DNA of 64,000 nucleotides from contig JAYRXX010000073.1 of assembly GCA_041917295.1 (NCBI GenBank), forward strand, positions 1 to 64,000, written 5' to 3'. The notes below the pieces were generated by a model. It was not told the origin of the DNA, did no database searches, and saw only the letters and a program-made list of their open reading frames with translations. A program made the translations under genes and the position numbers. Source of the stretch: JADKHR01 sp041917295 (GTDB lineage: Bacteria > Elusimicrobiota > Elusimicrobia > FEN-1173). Shown here in pieces: positions 40,222 through 48,591 of this stretch. Every line of letters starts with the position of its first letter. Positions within the stretch are counted from its first letter, which is position 1.

Positions 40222-40988
40222 GCCTCAGCACCCCCGCCCTGGAAGAAAAAATCCGCGCTCGGGACATCACGGTGCGCGCGGGGCCCAAAAAACTGTTGGA
40301 TGAAATCTGCCTTTCTTTGGTGCACAACGAAATTTTGGCCGTCATTGGGCCGGCGGGAAGCGGGAAAACCACTTTCCTGCGGTGCCTGAATCGGCTCACG
40401 GATTTGGAAGACGGGTTAACGGTGTCGGGGGAACTTTTCCTCGACGCCGACGACATTTTAAGCCCGAAAACCGACGTGGCCGCCCTGCGCCGTCGTGTAA
40501 GCATGGTGTTCGCCACACCGACGCCGCTTCCCATGTCCATCGCCGACAACCTCAAACTTGGCCTGCGGTTTCAGGGCCATCCCGCCGATGGGGACCTCCG
40601 GATCGAAGAAAGCTTGCGGGCCGCGTTTTTGTGGGACGAGGTGAAAGACCGATTGGGCCTGTCCGCCCTGGCGTTGTCGGGGGGCCAACAACAGCGGCTT
40701 TGCCTGGCGCGCAGTCTCATGCTTCGTCCTGAAGTGCTTTTGCTTGATGAGCCCTGCTCCGGCCTCGATCCCATATCCACGGCGAAAATCGAGGAGGCTT
40801 TGCAAGGCCTTAAAAAAAGCATGTCCATCGTTTTGGTCACCAACAACGTAAAACAAGCCTCGCGCACGTCGGACCGGACCGCGTTTCTTCTGATGGGGCG
40901 CTTGGTGGAACTGGCCGAAACGGGTCAGCTGTTCACCAGCCCCCGGGAACAAAAAACCGCCGACTATGTGTCCGGCCGGTTCGGCTGA
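40218..40988 (+). CDS. PstB-like phosphate ABC ATPase 1, degenerate Q-loop and switch
   Basis: A 256-residue ABC ATPase of the PstB family. Walker A is GPAGSGKTT (44-52), the signature LSGGQQQR (153-160) is perfect, and Walker B is LLLDEP with D177/E178. Two catalytic positions are lost. The Q-loop, normally VFQ, reads VFAT (Ala99), and the switch His of VTHN is Asn209 (VTNN). The protein should bind ATP and offer a good signature to a partner, but hydrolyse poorly on its own Walker site. It pairs with the complementary PstB2 directly downstream. Confidence 0.9.
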   Translation: MSLSTPALEEKIRARDITVRAGPKKLLDEICLSLVHNEILAVIGPAGSGKTTFLRCLNRLTDLEDGLTVSGELFLDADDILSPKTDVAALRRRVSMVFATPTPLPMSIADNLKLGLRFQGHPADGDLRIEESLRAAFLWDEVKDRLGLSALALSGGQQQRLCLARSLMLRPEVLLLDEPCSGLDPISTAKIEEALQGLKKSMSIVLVTNNVKQASRTSDRTAFLLMGRLVELAETGQLFTSPREQKTADYVSGRFG

Positions 40989-40996
40989 TCGATATT

Positions 40997-41764
40997 ATGC
41001 CCCTGCCGCCACCCACTTCGCCGATCATTGAAACCCGAGGGCTGAACCTGTACTACGGGGATTTTCAAGCGCTCAAAAACATTGGCCTGGCTGTTCCGGC
41101 CAAAACCATCACGGCGTTTATCGGCCCTTCCGGGTGCGGCAAATCCACGTTTCTGCGCACGCTCAACCGCATGAACGACCTCATCCGCGGCGTGCGGGTG
41201 GAAGGGGAAGCCCGCTTCGACGGCATCGACATTCTCTCTCCCAAAACCGATTTAATCAACCTTCGCAAACGGGTGGGGATGGTGTTTCAACGGCCCAACC
41301 CGTTCCCCATCTCCGTGTTTGAAAATGTGGCGTACGGCCCGCGGGTTCACCACATGAACGGGGCGCTGAAAGAGGTGGTGGAACACTCCCTGCGCGCCAC
41401 CGGTTTATGGGACGAAGTTAAGGACAAGTTGGATCTTCCGGCCCTGGCCTTGTCGCCCGAACAACAACAACGGTTGTGCATCTCCCGGTTGTTGGCGGTG
41501 GAGCCCGACGTGTTGCTTATGGATGAACCCTGTTCCGCCCTGGACCCCATCGCAACCCAACGGATCGAAGAAATGATTTTGGATTTGAAAAAGCGATACA
41601 CCATTGTCATCGTCACCCACAACATGCAACAAGCCGCCCGGGTTTCGGAAATGACCGCCTACTTTTTGTTGGGAGAACTCGTGGAATTCGGCCCCACCGG
41701 CCGGGTTTTCACCAGCCCCCAAGACGCACGCACCGAACAATATATCACAGGCCGATTCGGTTAA
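40997..41764 (+). CDS. pstB: PstB-like phosphate ABC ATPase 2, degenerate signature motif
   Basis: A 255-residue PstB. Walker A GPSGCGKST, Q-loop VFQRPNPFP (Gln98), Walker B LLMDEP and switch VTHNMQQ (His208) are all intact. The ABC signature, normally LSGGQ, is LSPEQ (152-156). Combined with PstB1, its Walker site would face an intact LSGGQ while its own defective signature faces the defective Walker site of PstB1. It starts 8 nt after pstB1. Palindromic element C follows. Confidence 0.92.
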   Translation: MPLPPPTSPIIETRGLNLYYGDFQALKNIGLAVPAKTITAFIGPSGCGKSTFLRTLNRMNDLIRGVRVEGEARFDGIDILSPKTDLINLRKRVGMVFQRPNPFPISVFENVAYGPRVHHMNGALKEVVEHSLRATGLWDEVKDKLDLPALALSPEQQQRLCISRLLAVEPDVLLMDEPCSALDPIATQRIEEMILDLKKRYTIVIVTHNMQQAARVSEMTAYFLLGELVEFGPTGRVFTSPQDARTEQYITGRFG

Positions 41765-41766
41765 TA

Positions 41767-41928
41767 AGGAGCCCGAGCAATTAATCCGATTCGGCTGCAA
41801 TTTTGGCTGCTGGCCTGCGTCTTTGCCGAAAATGTCCTCCGTATTTTCAAAATACGACGTCCATTTTCGGCTTCGACTCGGCTCAGCATCCAAAATTTCG
41901 CTCGAAAGCATTAATTGCTCGGGCTCCT
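41767..41928. repeat. Palindromic element C inside the pst operon
   Basis: A 162-bp element with perfect 19-bp ends, AGGAGCCCGAGCAATTAAT (41767-41785) and its complement (41910-41928). Inside, GCCGAAAATG (41825-41834) pairs with 41862-41871 around CGTATTTT-C-AAAATACG (41840-41856). The layout, a stem around a small hairpin then CTTCG, matches the 3' half of element B (55063-55110). It separates pstB2 from phoU by 175 bp; if transcribed, it would form a large hairpin in the operon mRNA. Confidence 0.75.
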
Positions 41929-41939
41929 GGGAGGAACAC

Positions 41940-42611
41940 ATGGAACGCCACTTCGATGAGGATTTACGGCAACTCAAAGAGCGCCTTCTGCGTATGGGCG
42001 CGATCGCGGAAGAAATGATCCAAAAGTCCGTCAAGGCCTTGCACGAACGCCGTGACGCGTTCACGGCCGAGGTGTTTGACCTGGAAACCCAAGTCAACCA
42101 AATGCATATCGAAATCGACGACCGGTGCCTTAAATTGATCGCGCTCCATCAGCCCATGGCCGTGGACTTGAGATTGATCGCCGCCGCCATGAAAATCAAC
42201 ACCGATTTGGAACGCATCGCCGACCAATCCGTCAACGTGAGCCAAACCTGCCACTACCATCTGTTAAAAGAAACACCGGTCCCGGAAGTGGCTCTGCTGA
42301 CCCGGATGTCCGAAATCAGCCAAAAAATGCTTCGGGACAGCTTGGACGCGTTTGCCCGCCAGGATGTGGAGTTGGCCAAAAATGTGTTGGCCCAAGACGA
42401 AGAAGAAGACCAGCTCAAAGCCCGGGCTCTCACACAATTAATTGAACGTCTTAAGAAAGACCCCGAACGATCGTCTCAATACGTGGACTTGATTCTTCTC
42501 TCGCGCAACATGGAACGCATCGGCGACCACGCCACCAACATCGCCGAAGACGTCATCTTCATGGTTCAAGGCAAAGACATCCGCCACCACGGCGGCGATT
42601 CCATTAAATAA
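41940..42611 (+). CDS. phoU: Phosphate system regulator PhoU
   Basis: A 223-residue helical protein with two PhoU repeats that links Pst transport to the PhoR/PhoB sensor and restrains phosphate uptake. It starts MERHFDEDLRQLKERLLRMG. It has the metal-site patterns DLRLIAAAMKINTDLERIAD and LLSRNMERIGDHATNIAEDV. ATG 41940 with GGGAGG upstream is chosen; the frame before it runs through palindromic element C. It overlaps mutY tail to tail by 8 bp. Confidence 0.95.
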   Translation: MERHFDEDLRQLKERLLRMGAIAEEMIQKSVKALHERRDAFTAEVFDLETQVNQMHIEIDDRCLKLIALHQPMAVDLRLIAAAMKINTDLERIADQSVNVSQTCHYHLLKETPVPEVALLTRMSEISQKMLRDSLDAFARQDVELAKNVLAQDEEEDQLKARALTQLIERLKKDPERSSQYVDLILLSRNMERIGDHATNIAEDVIFMVQGKDIRHHGGDSIK

Positions 42612-43632
42612 GTTTCGCCGTCAAGGCGGAAACGGCCATCGATCGGACCGCGGAGCGGTGGAGCCATTTTGACTTCGGGACGGGTCGAACAAGGCGGCCC
42701 TCCCACAGGGTCACACGCACGTCCCGGTGGGACAAAACGTGGCGAACTTTCGCTTTTCTCTGAACCGGAATAATTTCCCCCCCATCCACGCAAACACCTT
42801 TATTCTGCTGAATCGGACCTTCCACGTTAGGCAGTTCCCATAAACCGCTCCACAACCCACCCAACGGACGGCGCCGCAAAAGAATTTGATCTCCTTTTTC
42901 GACGATAAACGCGGTGAGTCGAACCACCGGTTTTGGGGAATCGGGTTTGGGCGCGGGCAACCGATCCACCCACCCGTTTCGGCGGGCCCAACACACGGAA
43001 GCAAGCGGGCAACACGGACATTCCGGCAGTCCCGGCGTGCACACCGTGGCGCCGAAATCCATGAGACCGGAATTGTAATGGCGCCCTCCCTTGGGAGGGA
43101 CCAAAACCCGAGCCAAGTCCCAAAAGCCCTGGCGGATCTCGTTGCGTTGGGGGTCCCCTTTCACCCCAAACACCCGGGACAAAACCCGGATCACGTTGCC
43201 GTCGACCAGCGCTTCCGGTAAATCGTGGGCAAACGACAACAGGGCTCCCGCTGTGTAAGGTCCGACCCCGGGCAACGATTCGGCCTTCGCACGGGTTTTG
43301 GGCAAGCTGGCGCCGTGGTGGTTGACAAGGACCTGGGCGGTCCGGTGCAAATTGCGTGCCCGGGCGTAATAGCCCAGCCCCGCCCATCGCTCAAGCACTT
43401 TTTCCAGAGGAGCCCGAGCCAACTTTTTCACTGAGGGAAAAGACGCCAGGAACCGATGGAAATAGGGGATCACCGTGGCCACGGTGGTTTGTTGGAGCAT
43501 AAATTCCGAAACCAAAACACGGTAAGGATCAAACGATCCCCGCCAGGGAAGATCATGACGGCCGTGGCGCTTGTACCAACGGTCCAGGCGGCGGCGGAAA
43601 ACCAGTTTTCGAGGCGTTGAAATAAATGGCAT
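42604..43632 (-). CDS. mutY: A/G-specific adenine DNA glycosylase MutY
   Basis: Removes adenine mispaired with 8-oxoguanine. The 342-residue protein has SEFMLQQTTVATVIPYF with the catalytic Glu, and the helix-hairpin-helix LPGVGPYTAGALLSFA with the Asp in LVDGNVIRVLSR. The 4Fe-4S ligands are C-x6-C-x2-C-x5-C (about 205-221). A NUDIX-like C-terminal recognition domain follows (ILLRRRPLGGLWSGLWELP). Length is normal. Confidence 0.95.
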   Translation of the reverse strand: MPFISTPRKLVFRRRLDRWYKRHGRHDLPWRGSFDPYRVLVSEFMLQQTTVATVIPYFHRFLASFPSVKKLARAPLEKVLERWAGLGYYARARNLHRTAQVLVNHHGASLPKTRAKAESLPGVGPYTAGALLSFAHDLPEALVDGNVIRVLSRVFGVKGDPQRNEIRQGFWDLARVLVPPKGGRHYNSGLMDFGATVCTPGLPECPCCPLASVCWARRNGWVDRLPAPKPDSPKPVVRLTAFIVEKGDQILLRRRPLGGLWSGLWELPNVEGPIQQNKGVCVDGGEIIPVQRKAKVRHVLSHRDVRVTLWEGRLVRPVPKSKWLHRSAVRSMAVSALTAKLI

Positions 43633-43678
43633 GATGTACTCGGTTGTTACATCATGTTACCACATCGGTTAATCTGGG

Positions 43679-44614
43679 GTGCCCGTGATTGACGTTCGCG
43701 GATTGGTTAAAACCTATGGGTCCACTGTGGCGGTGAGGGGCCTTTCGTTTCAAATCCGTCCGGGCGAAGTTGTGGGATTGCTGGGCCCCAACGGCGCAGG
43801 AAAAACCACCACCCTTCGTGTCTTGACCGGCTACGTGCCGCCCTCCCGCGGGACTGTCACTCTGGACGGTGTGAACATCCTTGCAAACCCGATGGAAATC
43901 CGCCGACGGGTGGGATACCTCTCGGAAACCAACCCGCTTTACGAATCCCTTAATGTATGGGAAACCCTCCGCCTGTTCGCCCAACTGCGCCTGGGAAACA
44001 TTTCCGCCGCCTCGGATCGGATTGACGATGTGGCCCGTCGGTGTTCCCTTGTGGACGTCATGCACAAGGATGTGGGCGAACTGTCCAAGGGATACCGGCA
44101 ACGGTTGGGCTTGGCCTTGGCCATCCTCCACGATCCGGACATTTTAATCTTAGACGAGCCCACCTCGGCTCTGGATCCCCGCCAACAACAAGACGTGCGC
44201 GATTTGATTGTTTGTCTGAAGGAAAAAAAGACCGTTTTGTTGTCCACCCACATATTGCCTGAAGCCCAACGCCTGTGCGATCGCATTCTTATCCTCAATC
44301 AGGGCCGCCTGGCCGCCGAGGGAACCCTGGACCAGCTCCGTCAAAAGTTAAGCGGAGGCGGCGCGCTTTATGTTCGCTTCAAAGGACCGACTGATTTGCT
44401 GATGCCCCGTTTGACGGCCATGCCCGGCGTCCATGCGGTTCACCGCACAGACGAGGAAGAACCCGGTTGCCCGGGATTTGAGTTGGCCGTTGAACACGAC
44501 ATCCGCGCCGACCTCAATGGCCTGGCGGCGGAGTTGGGATGCCCCCTGCTTGAACTGCGCCGTCCGACCGCCGCCCTCGACGACATTTTTCGGCAAGCGA
44601 CCAAAACCCCATGA
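43679..44614 (+). CDS. ABC transporter ATP-binding protein, Gld/CcmA type
   Basis: A 311-residue ATPase with LLGPNGAGKTTTLRVLTG (Walker A), LSKGYRQRLGLALAI (signature), LILDEPTSALDP (Walker B) and the switch His in STHILPEA. A ~90-residue C-terminal extension follows, as in GldA and related proteins. It is the first gene of a three-gene unit with a permease and a GldG-like protein. It starts at GTG; TTGTTA/GTTAAT at 43644-43673 would give a nearly leaderless mRNA. Confidence 0.9.
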   Translation: MPVIDVRGLVKTYGSTVAVRGLSFQIRPGEVVGLLGPNGAGKTTTLRVLTGYVPPSRGTVTLDGVNILANPMEIRRRVGYLSETNPLYESLNVWETLRLFAQLRLGNISAASDRIDDVARRCSLVDVMHKDVGELSKGYRQRLGLALAILHDPDILILDEPTSALDPRQQQDVRDLIVCLKEKKTVLLSTHILPEAQRLCDRILILNQGRLAAEGTLDQLRQKLSGGGALYVRFKGPTDLLMPRLTAMPGVHAVHRTDEEEPGCPGFELAVEHDIRADLNGLAAELGCPLLELRRPTAALDDIFRQATKTP

Positions 44615-45327
44615 CCGTGACCCGTGTTCTGTGGGTGGCCCGAAAAGAATGGAAAGAAACATTCAATTCACCCATGCCCTACATTGTTCTGACGCTCTTT
44701 TTCTTGCTGACAGGGTGGTTTTTTACCAATTCTCTTTTTCTGGAAGGGAAAGCGTCGTTGGACGGGTTCTTTGGGCCGCTCTCGTTGATCTTGTCCATCT
44801 TCATGCCGGCGTTCACCCTGCGTCTGTTCGCCGACGAGTTTAAGTCCGGCACCATTGAAACCTTGGCCACCTTGCCACTGACGGACGGCGACATTGTGGG
44901 CGGTAAATTTGCCGCGGCCTTGGCGGTGTGGTCGGTGGGGGTTCTGTTGTCTCTCTATTATTTAATGTTGTTGGTCGTCATCGGTCCGCCGGACGTGGGC
45001 CAAATGGCGGCGGGGTACGGGGGGCTGTTTTTGCTCGGCGGATTTTTTGCGTCGCTGGGGCTGTTGGGATCGTCGTTTACGCGAAGCCCGGTGGTGGCGT
45101 TTTTGTGGGGCTTTTTGTTGTGTTTTTCTTTTTATCTGTTGGGTCCGGCGTCCACCTACGTGCCGGGCCTCACGGGCCAGATCCTTTCTTTTTTAAGCGT
45201 CGATCGCCATTTCGAGAATTTCCTGAAAGGCGTGGTGGATTCCCGGGACGTGCTCTTTTTCGTTTCCGGAACGGGGATCGCGCTGGGCGCCACATGGGTG
45301 CGGTTGCGGGCGTGGAGAAACCGTTGA
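44611..45327 (+). CDS. ABC-2 permease, GldF-like
   Basis: A 238-residue membrane protein with about six helices. It begins VARKEWKETFNSPMPYIVLTLF and contains LRLFADEFKSGTIETLATLPL, the hallmark of GldF/NosY-type permeases. It overlaps the ATPase stop by 4 nt. In Bacteroidetes GldF belongs to gliding motility, but outside that phylum such cassettes are widespread and their substrate unknown; no other gld gene is seen here. Confidence 0.88.
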   Translation: MTVTRVLWVARKEWKETFNSPMPYIVLTLFFLLTGWFFTNSLFLEGKASLDGFFGPLSLILSIFMPAFTLRLFADEFKSGTIETLATLPLTDGDIVGGKFAAALAVWSVGVLLSLYYLMLLVVIGPPDVGQMAAGYGGLFLLGGFFASLGLLGSSFTRSPVVAFLWGFLLCFSFYLLGPASTYVPGLTGQILSFLSVDRHFENFLKGVVDSRDVLFFVSGTGIALGATWVRLRAWRNR

Positions 45328-46901
45328 CGTCCCCGGGCTCAGCGGGAAAGCGCGGGGGAGCGGCCCCCTTGGCGGTGGGAGCCGGAATTGTCGTATTGGC
45401 CGCATTGAATTTTTTGGGGGACCGTTATTTCGCTCGTTGGGATTTGACCTCCGATCGCCGTTATTCGCTGTCTTCCTCCACCCGCGCTCTGCTCGCGTCG
45501 TTGACGGACACCGTTCATGTTCGTTTTTATTTGACGCCGGGTTTGCCTCAGCCGTATGAAACCCACGGCCGGTTCGTTCGCGATTTGCTGGGGGAATACC
45601 TTCGGGCCGCCCGCGGGCGAATGGTCCTTGAACAGATCGCCCCCGATGGATCCGACGACATGGACCGGGAGTTTCGGCGATTGCACATGGCCCCCGCCCG
45701 GTTCACTCAGGTGGCGTCGGATCAGTATCAGGTTCGGGAAGGCCACATGGGCCTCGTTTTGCGATACAAAGGCAAAGAAGAGGTGTTGGCGTTCGTGAAC
45801 AACGTGGACACCCTGGAATACGAATTGTCCAGCCGAGTCCGAAGTTTGATTCAACCGGAGAAAAAAAACCTTTTCTTTATTTCCAATCACAACGAAGTGT
45901 CCCCCAACCACATCAAGGAAGGACCGGCGGGCCGGCTGTTTGACGAATTCCATGTGGAACCGACGCGTTTGTCCAAGGAAGACCCCGGCTTGCGTCCCGA
46001 CGCAATTTTTCTGTTGGGCCCCCAGACGGCCCTGTCGGAAGACGAGTTGGACATGCTGGACCAGTACATCTCGTCGGGCGTTCCGACGGTGGTGGCGCTC
46101 AATCGGCGGGTTGTGTTTCCAAGCAATTTCCGATCCATGGCCCAAGCCACGGGGCTGGAATCCTTTCTCGAACATTACGGGGTTCGGGTGGACCGGGACT
46201 TTGTGATGGACGCCCAGTGCAGCAACATCGCCATCCGATCGGCCAACGGACCGTTTCTCGTCAAATATTTTCCGTTCATTTTGTCCAACAACTTGGACCG
46301 GACCCACCGGGCCCTTTCACACATCGATGTCTTGGGATTTCCGTTTGCCAGCCCGCTTCAGTCAACGCTTGCGCCCGGGGCGTCCTTGAGCTGGACGGTG
46401 TTGGCTCGATCCTCGCTCCAAAGCTGGGTCTGGCCCGGCCTTTACAATGTGGACCCGCCCAGCCTTCAAAAACAATGGGAATCCGATCCGCCCACGGACT
46501 TCGCCGCCGGTCGAGAGAGAGACAGGGGCCCCTTTGCGCTGGCCGTGATGGTGGAAGGATCCACCGTTTCGTTTCGCGCGCCCCATCGCCCAGCGCCGTC
46601 GATTAAGTTGGTGGTGATGGGCACGTCGTTTTTTGCCAATCCCCAGGTCCCGAACCCGGACGGAAACGCCCTGTTCATATTATCCCTGGCTCAAACACTG
46701 ACGCGCGGAGAGCACGATTTGGCCATCCCCCCCAAAAGTTCTCCGTACCGACCGTTAAAACCCCTGTCGGCCTCCCTGCGATTTCTTGTCAAAATGGCCG
46801 GCTATTTTGGCGTTCCCGGCATTGTGATTATGGCAGGCCTGGCTCATTGGCTTAACCGGCGAAACCAAAGAAACCGCCTTCAACGCCGATACACCGTCTA
46901 A
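45324..46901 (+). CDS. GldG-like ABC transporter auxiliary protein
   Basis: A 525-residue protein with a helix near each end (about 20-40 and 492-512) and a large extracytoplasmic part. Typical GldG features are FLGDRYFARWDLTSDRRYSL, a segment starting TDTVHVRFYLTPGLP, and the ABC-auxiliary domain with LDQYISSGVPTVVAL. The start is TTG 45324, overlapping the permease stop as TTGA with GGAG 6 nt upstream; GTG 45312 is an alternative. A strong terminator follows. Confidence 0.85.
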   Translation: MTSPGSAGKRGGAAPLAVGAGIVVLAALNFLGDRYFARWDLTSDRRYSLSSSTRALLASLTDTVHVRFYLTPGLPQPYETHGRFVRDLLGEYLRAARGRMVLEQIAPDGSDDMDREFRRLHMAPARFTQVASDQYQVREGHMGLVLRYKGKEEVLAFVNNVDTLEYELSSRVRSLIQPEKKNLFFISNHNEVSPNHIKEGPAGRLFDEFHVEPTRLSKEDPGLRPDAIFLLGPQTALSEDELDMLDQYISSGVPTVVALNRRVVFPSNFRSMAQATGLESFLEHYGVRVDRDFVMDAQCSNIAIRSANGPFLVKYFPFILSNNLDRTHRALSHIDVLGFPFASPLQSTLAPGASLSWTVLARSSLQSWVWPGLYNVDPPSLQKQWESDPPTDFAAGRERDRGPFALAVMVEGSTVSFRAPHRPAPSIKLVVMGTSFFANPQVPNPDGNALFILSLAQTLTRGEHDLAIPPKSSPYRPLKPLSASLRFLVKMAGYFGVPGIVIMAGLAHWLNRRNQRNRLQRRYTV

Positions 46902-46930
46902 GAAACGACCGGCATTTCCGCCCACGGACC

Positions 46931-46971
46931 TTGCCAGACGACTCCGTCCCCTCTCTGGCAACAAGTTTTTT
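46931..46971 (+). terminator. Rho-independent terminator of the Gld-type operon
   Basis: TTGCCAGA (46931-46938) pairs perfectly with TCTGGCAA (46954-46961), followed by CAAG and six T. It lies 30 bp after the GldG-like stop codon. Confidence 0.75.
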
Positions 46972-47000
46972 AATAATCCTTATAGTCTAAACACCCTTCA

Positions 47001-47029
47001 TTGACAGGAGGCTGAATCTGCTGTATATT
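47001..47029 (+). promoter_or_regulatory. Promoter of the response regulator gene, leaderless
   Basis: TTGACA (47001-47006), 17-bp spacer, TATATT (47024-47029). The ATG at 47037 is 7 nt after the -10 box, so the mRNA should start at or next to the ATG. AGGAGG at 47007-47012 lies upstream of the start site and cannot serve as ribosome-binding site for this gene. Confidence 0.7.
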
Positions 47030-47036
47030 TGAACCA

Positions 47037-47537
47037 ATGGACAAACCGCGCCTGCTGATCGTGGAAGACACGGAGGTTACGCAAATGGTCTTGCGGACCC
47101 AGTTTGAATCCCTGGGTTGCGAAGTGGCCCTTTGCGGGTCCGCGGAACAAGCGTGGACCCATCTTCAAACCGCGCCGATTCCCCACGCGATTATCTTGGA
47201 TTTCCAATTGCCCGGCGAAGATGGCCCCACCTTTTTCCGCCGGTTGGCGTTCGATCCGCGGTTCAAATCGATTCCGGTGGTTCCGTTCACCTCCTTGCTT
47301 AGCCAGCAGGAAAACACGAACTACGACAAGGTGTTTTCGTTTGTGGCCAGCCGAAGCACCGATTCGCAAAGCGCCGCGCACCCCATGGTCGAGAAAAAAG
47401 ACGGTCAAGCCGTTGAAATTCCCCCCGCGTTAATTTTGTCGGTGGGCCACGCGTTTCATCGATCGGGCCAACCCCTTCCTCCCGAACTGCGCAAATCCAT
47501 GCGCGCCCTGGCCCAAGCCCTTTCCGAAACCAGCTAA
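47037..47537 (+). CDS. Single-domain response regulator
   Basis: A 166-residue CheY-like receiver. The acidic pocket is IVEDTEV (Glu/Asp 9-11), the phosphoacceptor Asp is in AIILDFQLPGEDGP (about residue 62), and the conserved Thr is in VPFTSLL. After the receiver fold a ~35-residue tail follows instead of an output domain. No histidine kinase is adjacent, so its partner is unknown. Confidence 0.85.
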   Translation: MDKPRLLIVEDTEVTQMVLRTQFESLGCEVALCGSAEQAWTHLQTAPIPHAIILDFQLPGEDGPTFFRRLAFDPRFKSIPVVPFTSLLSQQENTNYDKVFSFVASRSTDSQSAAHPMVEKKDGQAVEIPPALILSVGHAFHRSGQPLPPELRKSMRALAQALSETS

Positions 47538-47603
47538 GGGGTCCAAAACGCCGTTTTTGTTGGAAATGTAGTACAATCGCGCGAGAGAAACGGCCCTGTC
47601 CCC

Positions 47604-48239
47604 ATGTCCATTGGAACCCTGTTCGTCCTTTCGGCGCCTTCCGGCGCCGGGAAATCGACTCTTTGCCACGCGTTGGCTCAACGGCGGGGGGATGTGCGCT
47701 TGTCGGTTTCGTGTACCACCCGTCCCCCAAGGGCCGGAGAACGGGACGGGGTGGATTATTATTTTTTGACTGAGCCGGATTTTCGATCGAAGTTGGATCG
47801 CGGCGAATTGCTTGAATGGGCCCAGGTCCACGGACATCTTTACGGAACCCCCAAAGCACCGATCGATTCTTTAAGGGCCCAGGGATATAACGTGGTTCTT
47901 AACATCGACACCGCGGGCGCCCATTCGATTAAAAAGCTGTTTAACGACTGCGTCTTGATTTTTGTGTCCCCGCCGTCTTGGAAGGCTTTGGAAGAACGTC
48001 TGCGCCGCCGCAATCAGGACGACGAAGCCACCATTCAGCGTCGGTTGGCCAACGCCCACGCCGAAGCGGCTCAGGTGCCCTTCTACGATTATTTGGTCGT
48101 CAACGATCGGCTGGAACGAGCTCTGGACGATTTGTGCTCGATCGTTCGGGCCGAAACGTGTCGGGTCCGTCGGCTTCACCTGGAACCAGACGGATTGCCC
48201 AGATTGGGATTTGAAAGAGGAGGAGAACCCCGTGACTAA
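47604..48239 (+). CDS. gmk: Guanylate kinase
   Basis: Phosphorylates GMP to GDP. The 211-residue protein has the P-loop LSAPSGAGKSTLC, the GMP-binding SVSCTTRPPRAGERDGVDYYFL and the lid RLRRRNQDDEATIQRRLANA. Length is typical. It overlaps rpoZ, a common neighbour, by 8 nt. TACAAT about 30 bp upstream of the ATG may be the -10 box. Confidence 0.95.
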   Translation: MSIGTLFVLSAPSGAGKSTLCHALAQRRGDVRLSVSCTTRPPRAGERDGVDYYFLTEPDFRSKLDRGELLEWAQVHGHLYGTPKAPIDSLRAQGYNVVLNIDTAGAHSIKKLFNDCVLIFVSPPSWKALEERLRRRNQDDEATIQRRLANAHAEAAQVPFYDYLVVNDRLERALDDLCSIVRAETCRVRRLHLEPDGLPRLGFERGGEPRD

Positions 48240-48585
48240 AAAAACAGAAGCCGCCGTTGAAACGCCCGTGAACATCGACGCCCCGCTTAGCCAATTGTTG
48301 CTCACCGTCAACCAAGACAAGTATCGCATGATTTCTCTTGTGACGCGATGGGCGAAGGAAATTAAAACCCGCGATCAGTCCAACCTGCCCCCGCAAGAAA
48401 TTTTGGCCCAATCCTTGCGCGAAATCCTGGGAAAGAAAGTGACTCTGGACGAAATCGAAAAGTTGCCCCCGCCTCCCAAAACGGAGAAGAAAGAACTGGA
48501 GTTCACTTTTCCCACCATCAGCTTGAAAGACCTCTCCGCGGACGACAAAGAACCCCCTGCGGAAAAACCGTCTTCCGAAAAATAA
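48232..48585 (+). CDS. rpoZ: RNA polymerase omega subunit
   Basis: A small RNA polymerase subunit that helps assemble beta-prime. The 117-residue product starts at GTG 48232 with GAGGAGG upstream, inside the end of gmk. The omega core is DKYRMISLVTRWAKEIKTRD. A ~60-residue acidic/Lys-Pro tail rich in PPP and EKK follows, longer than in E. coli. The gmk-rpoZ-coaBC-priA order is widespread. Confidence 0.85.
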   Translation: MTKKTEAAVETPVNIDAPLSQLLLTVNQDKYRMISLVTRWAKEIKTRDQSNLPPQEILAQSLREILGKKVTLDEIEKLPPPPKTEKKELEFTFPTISLKDLSADDKEPPAEKPSSEK

Positions 48586-48591
48586 ATCTCC

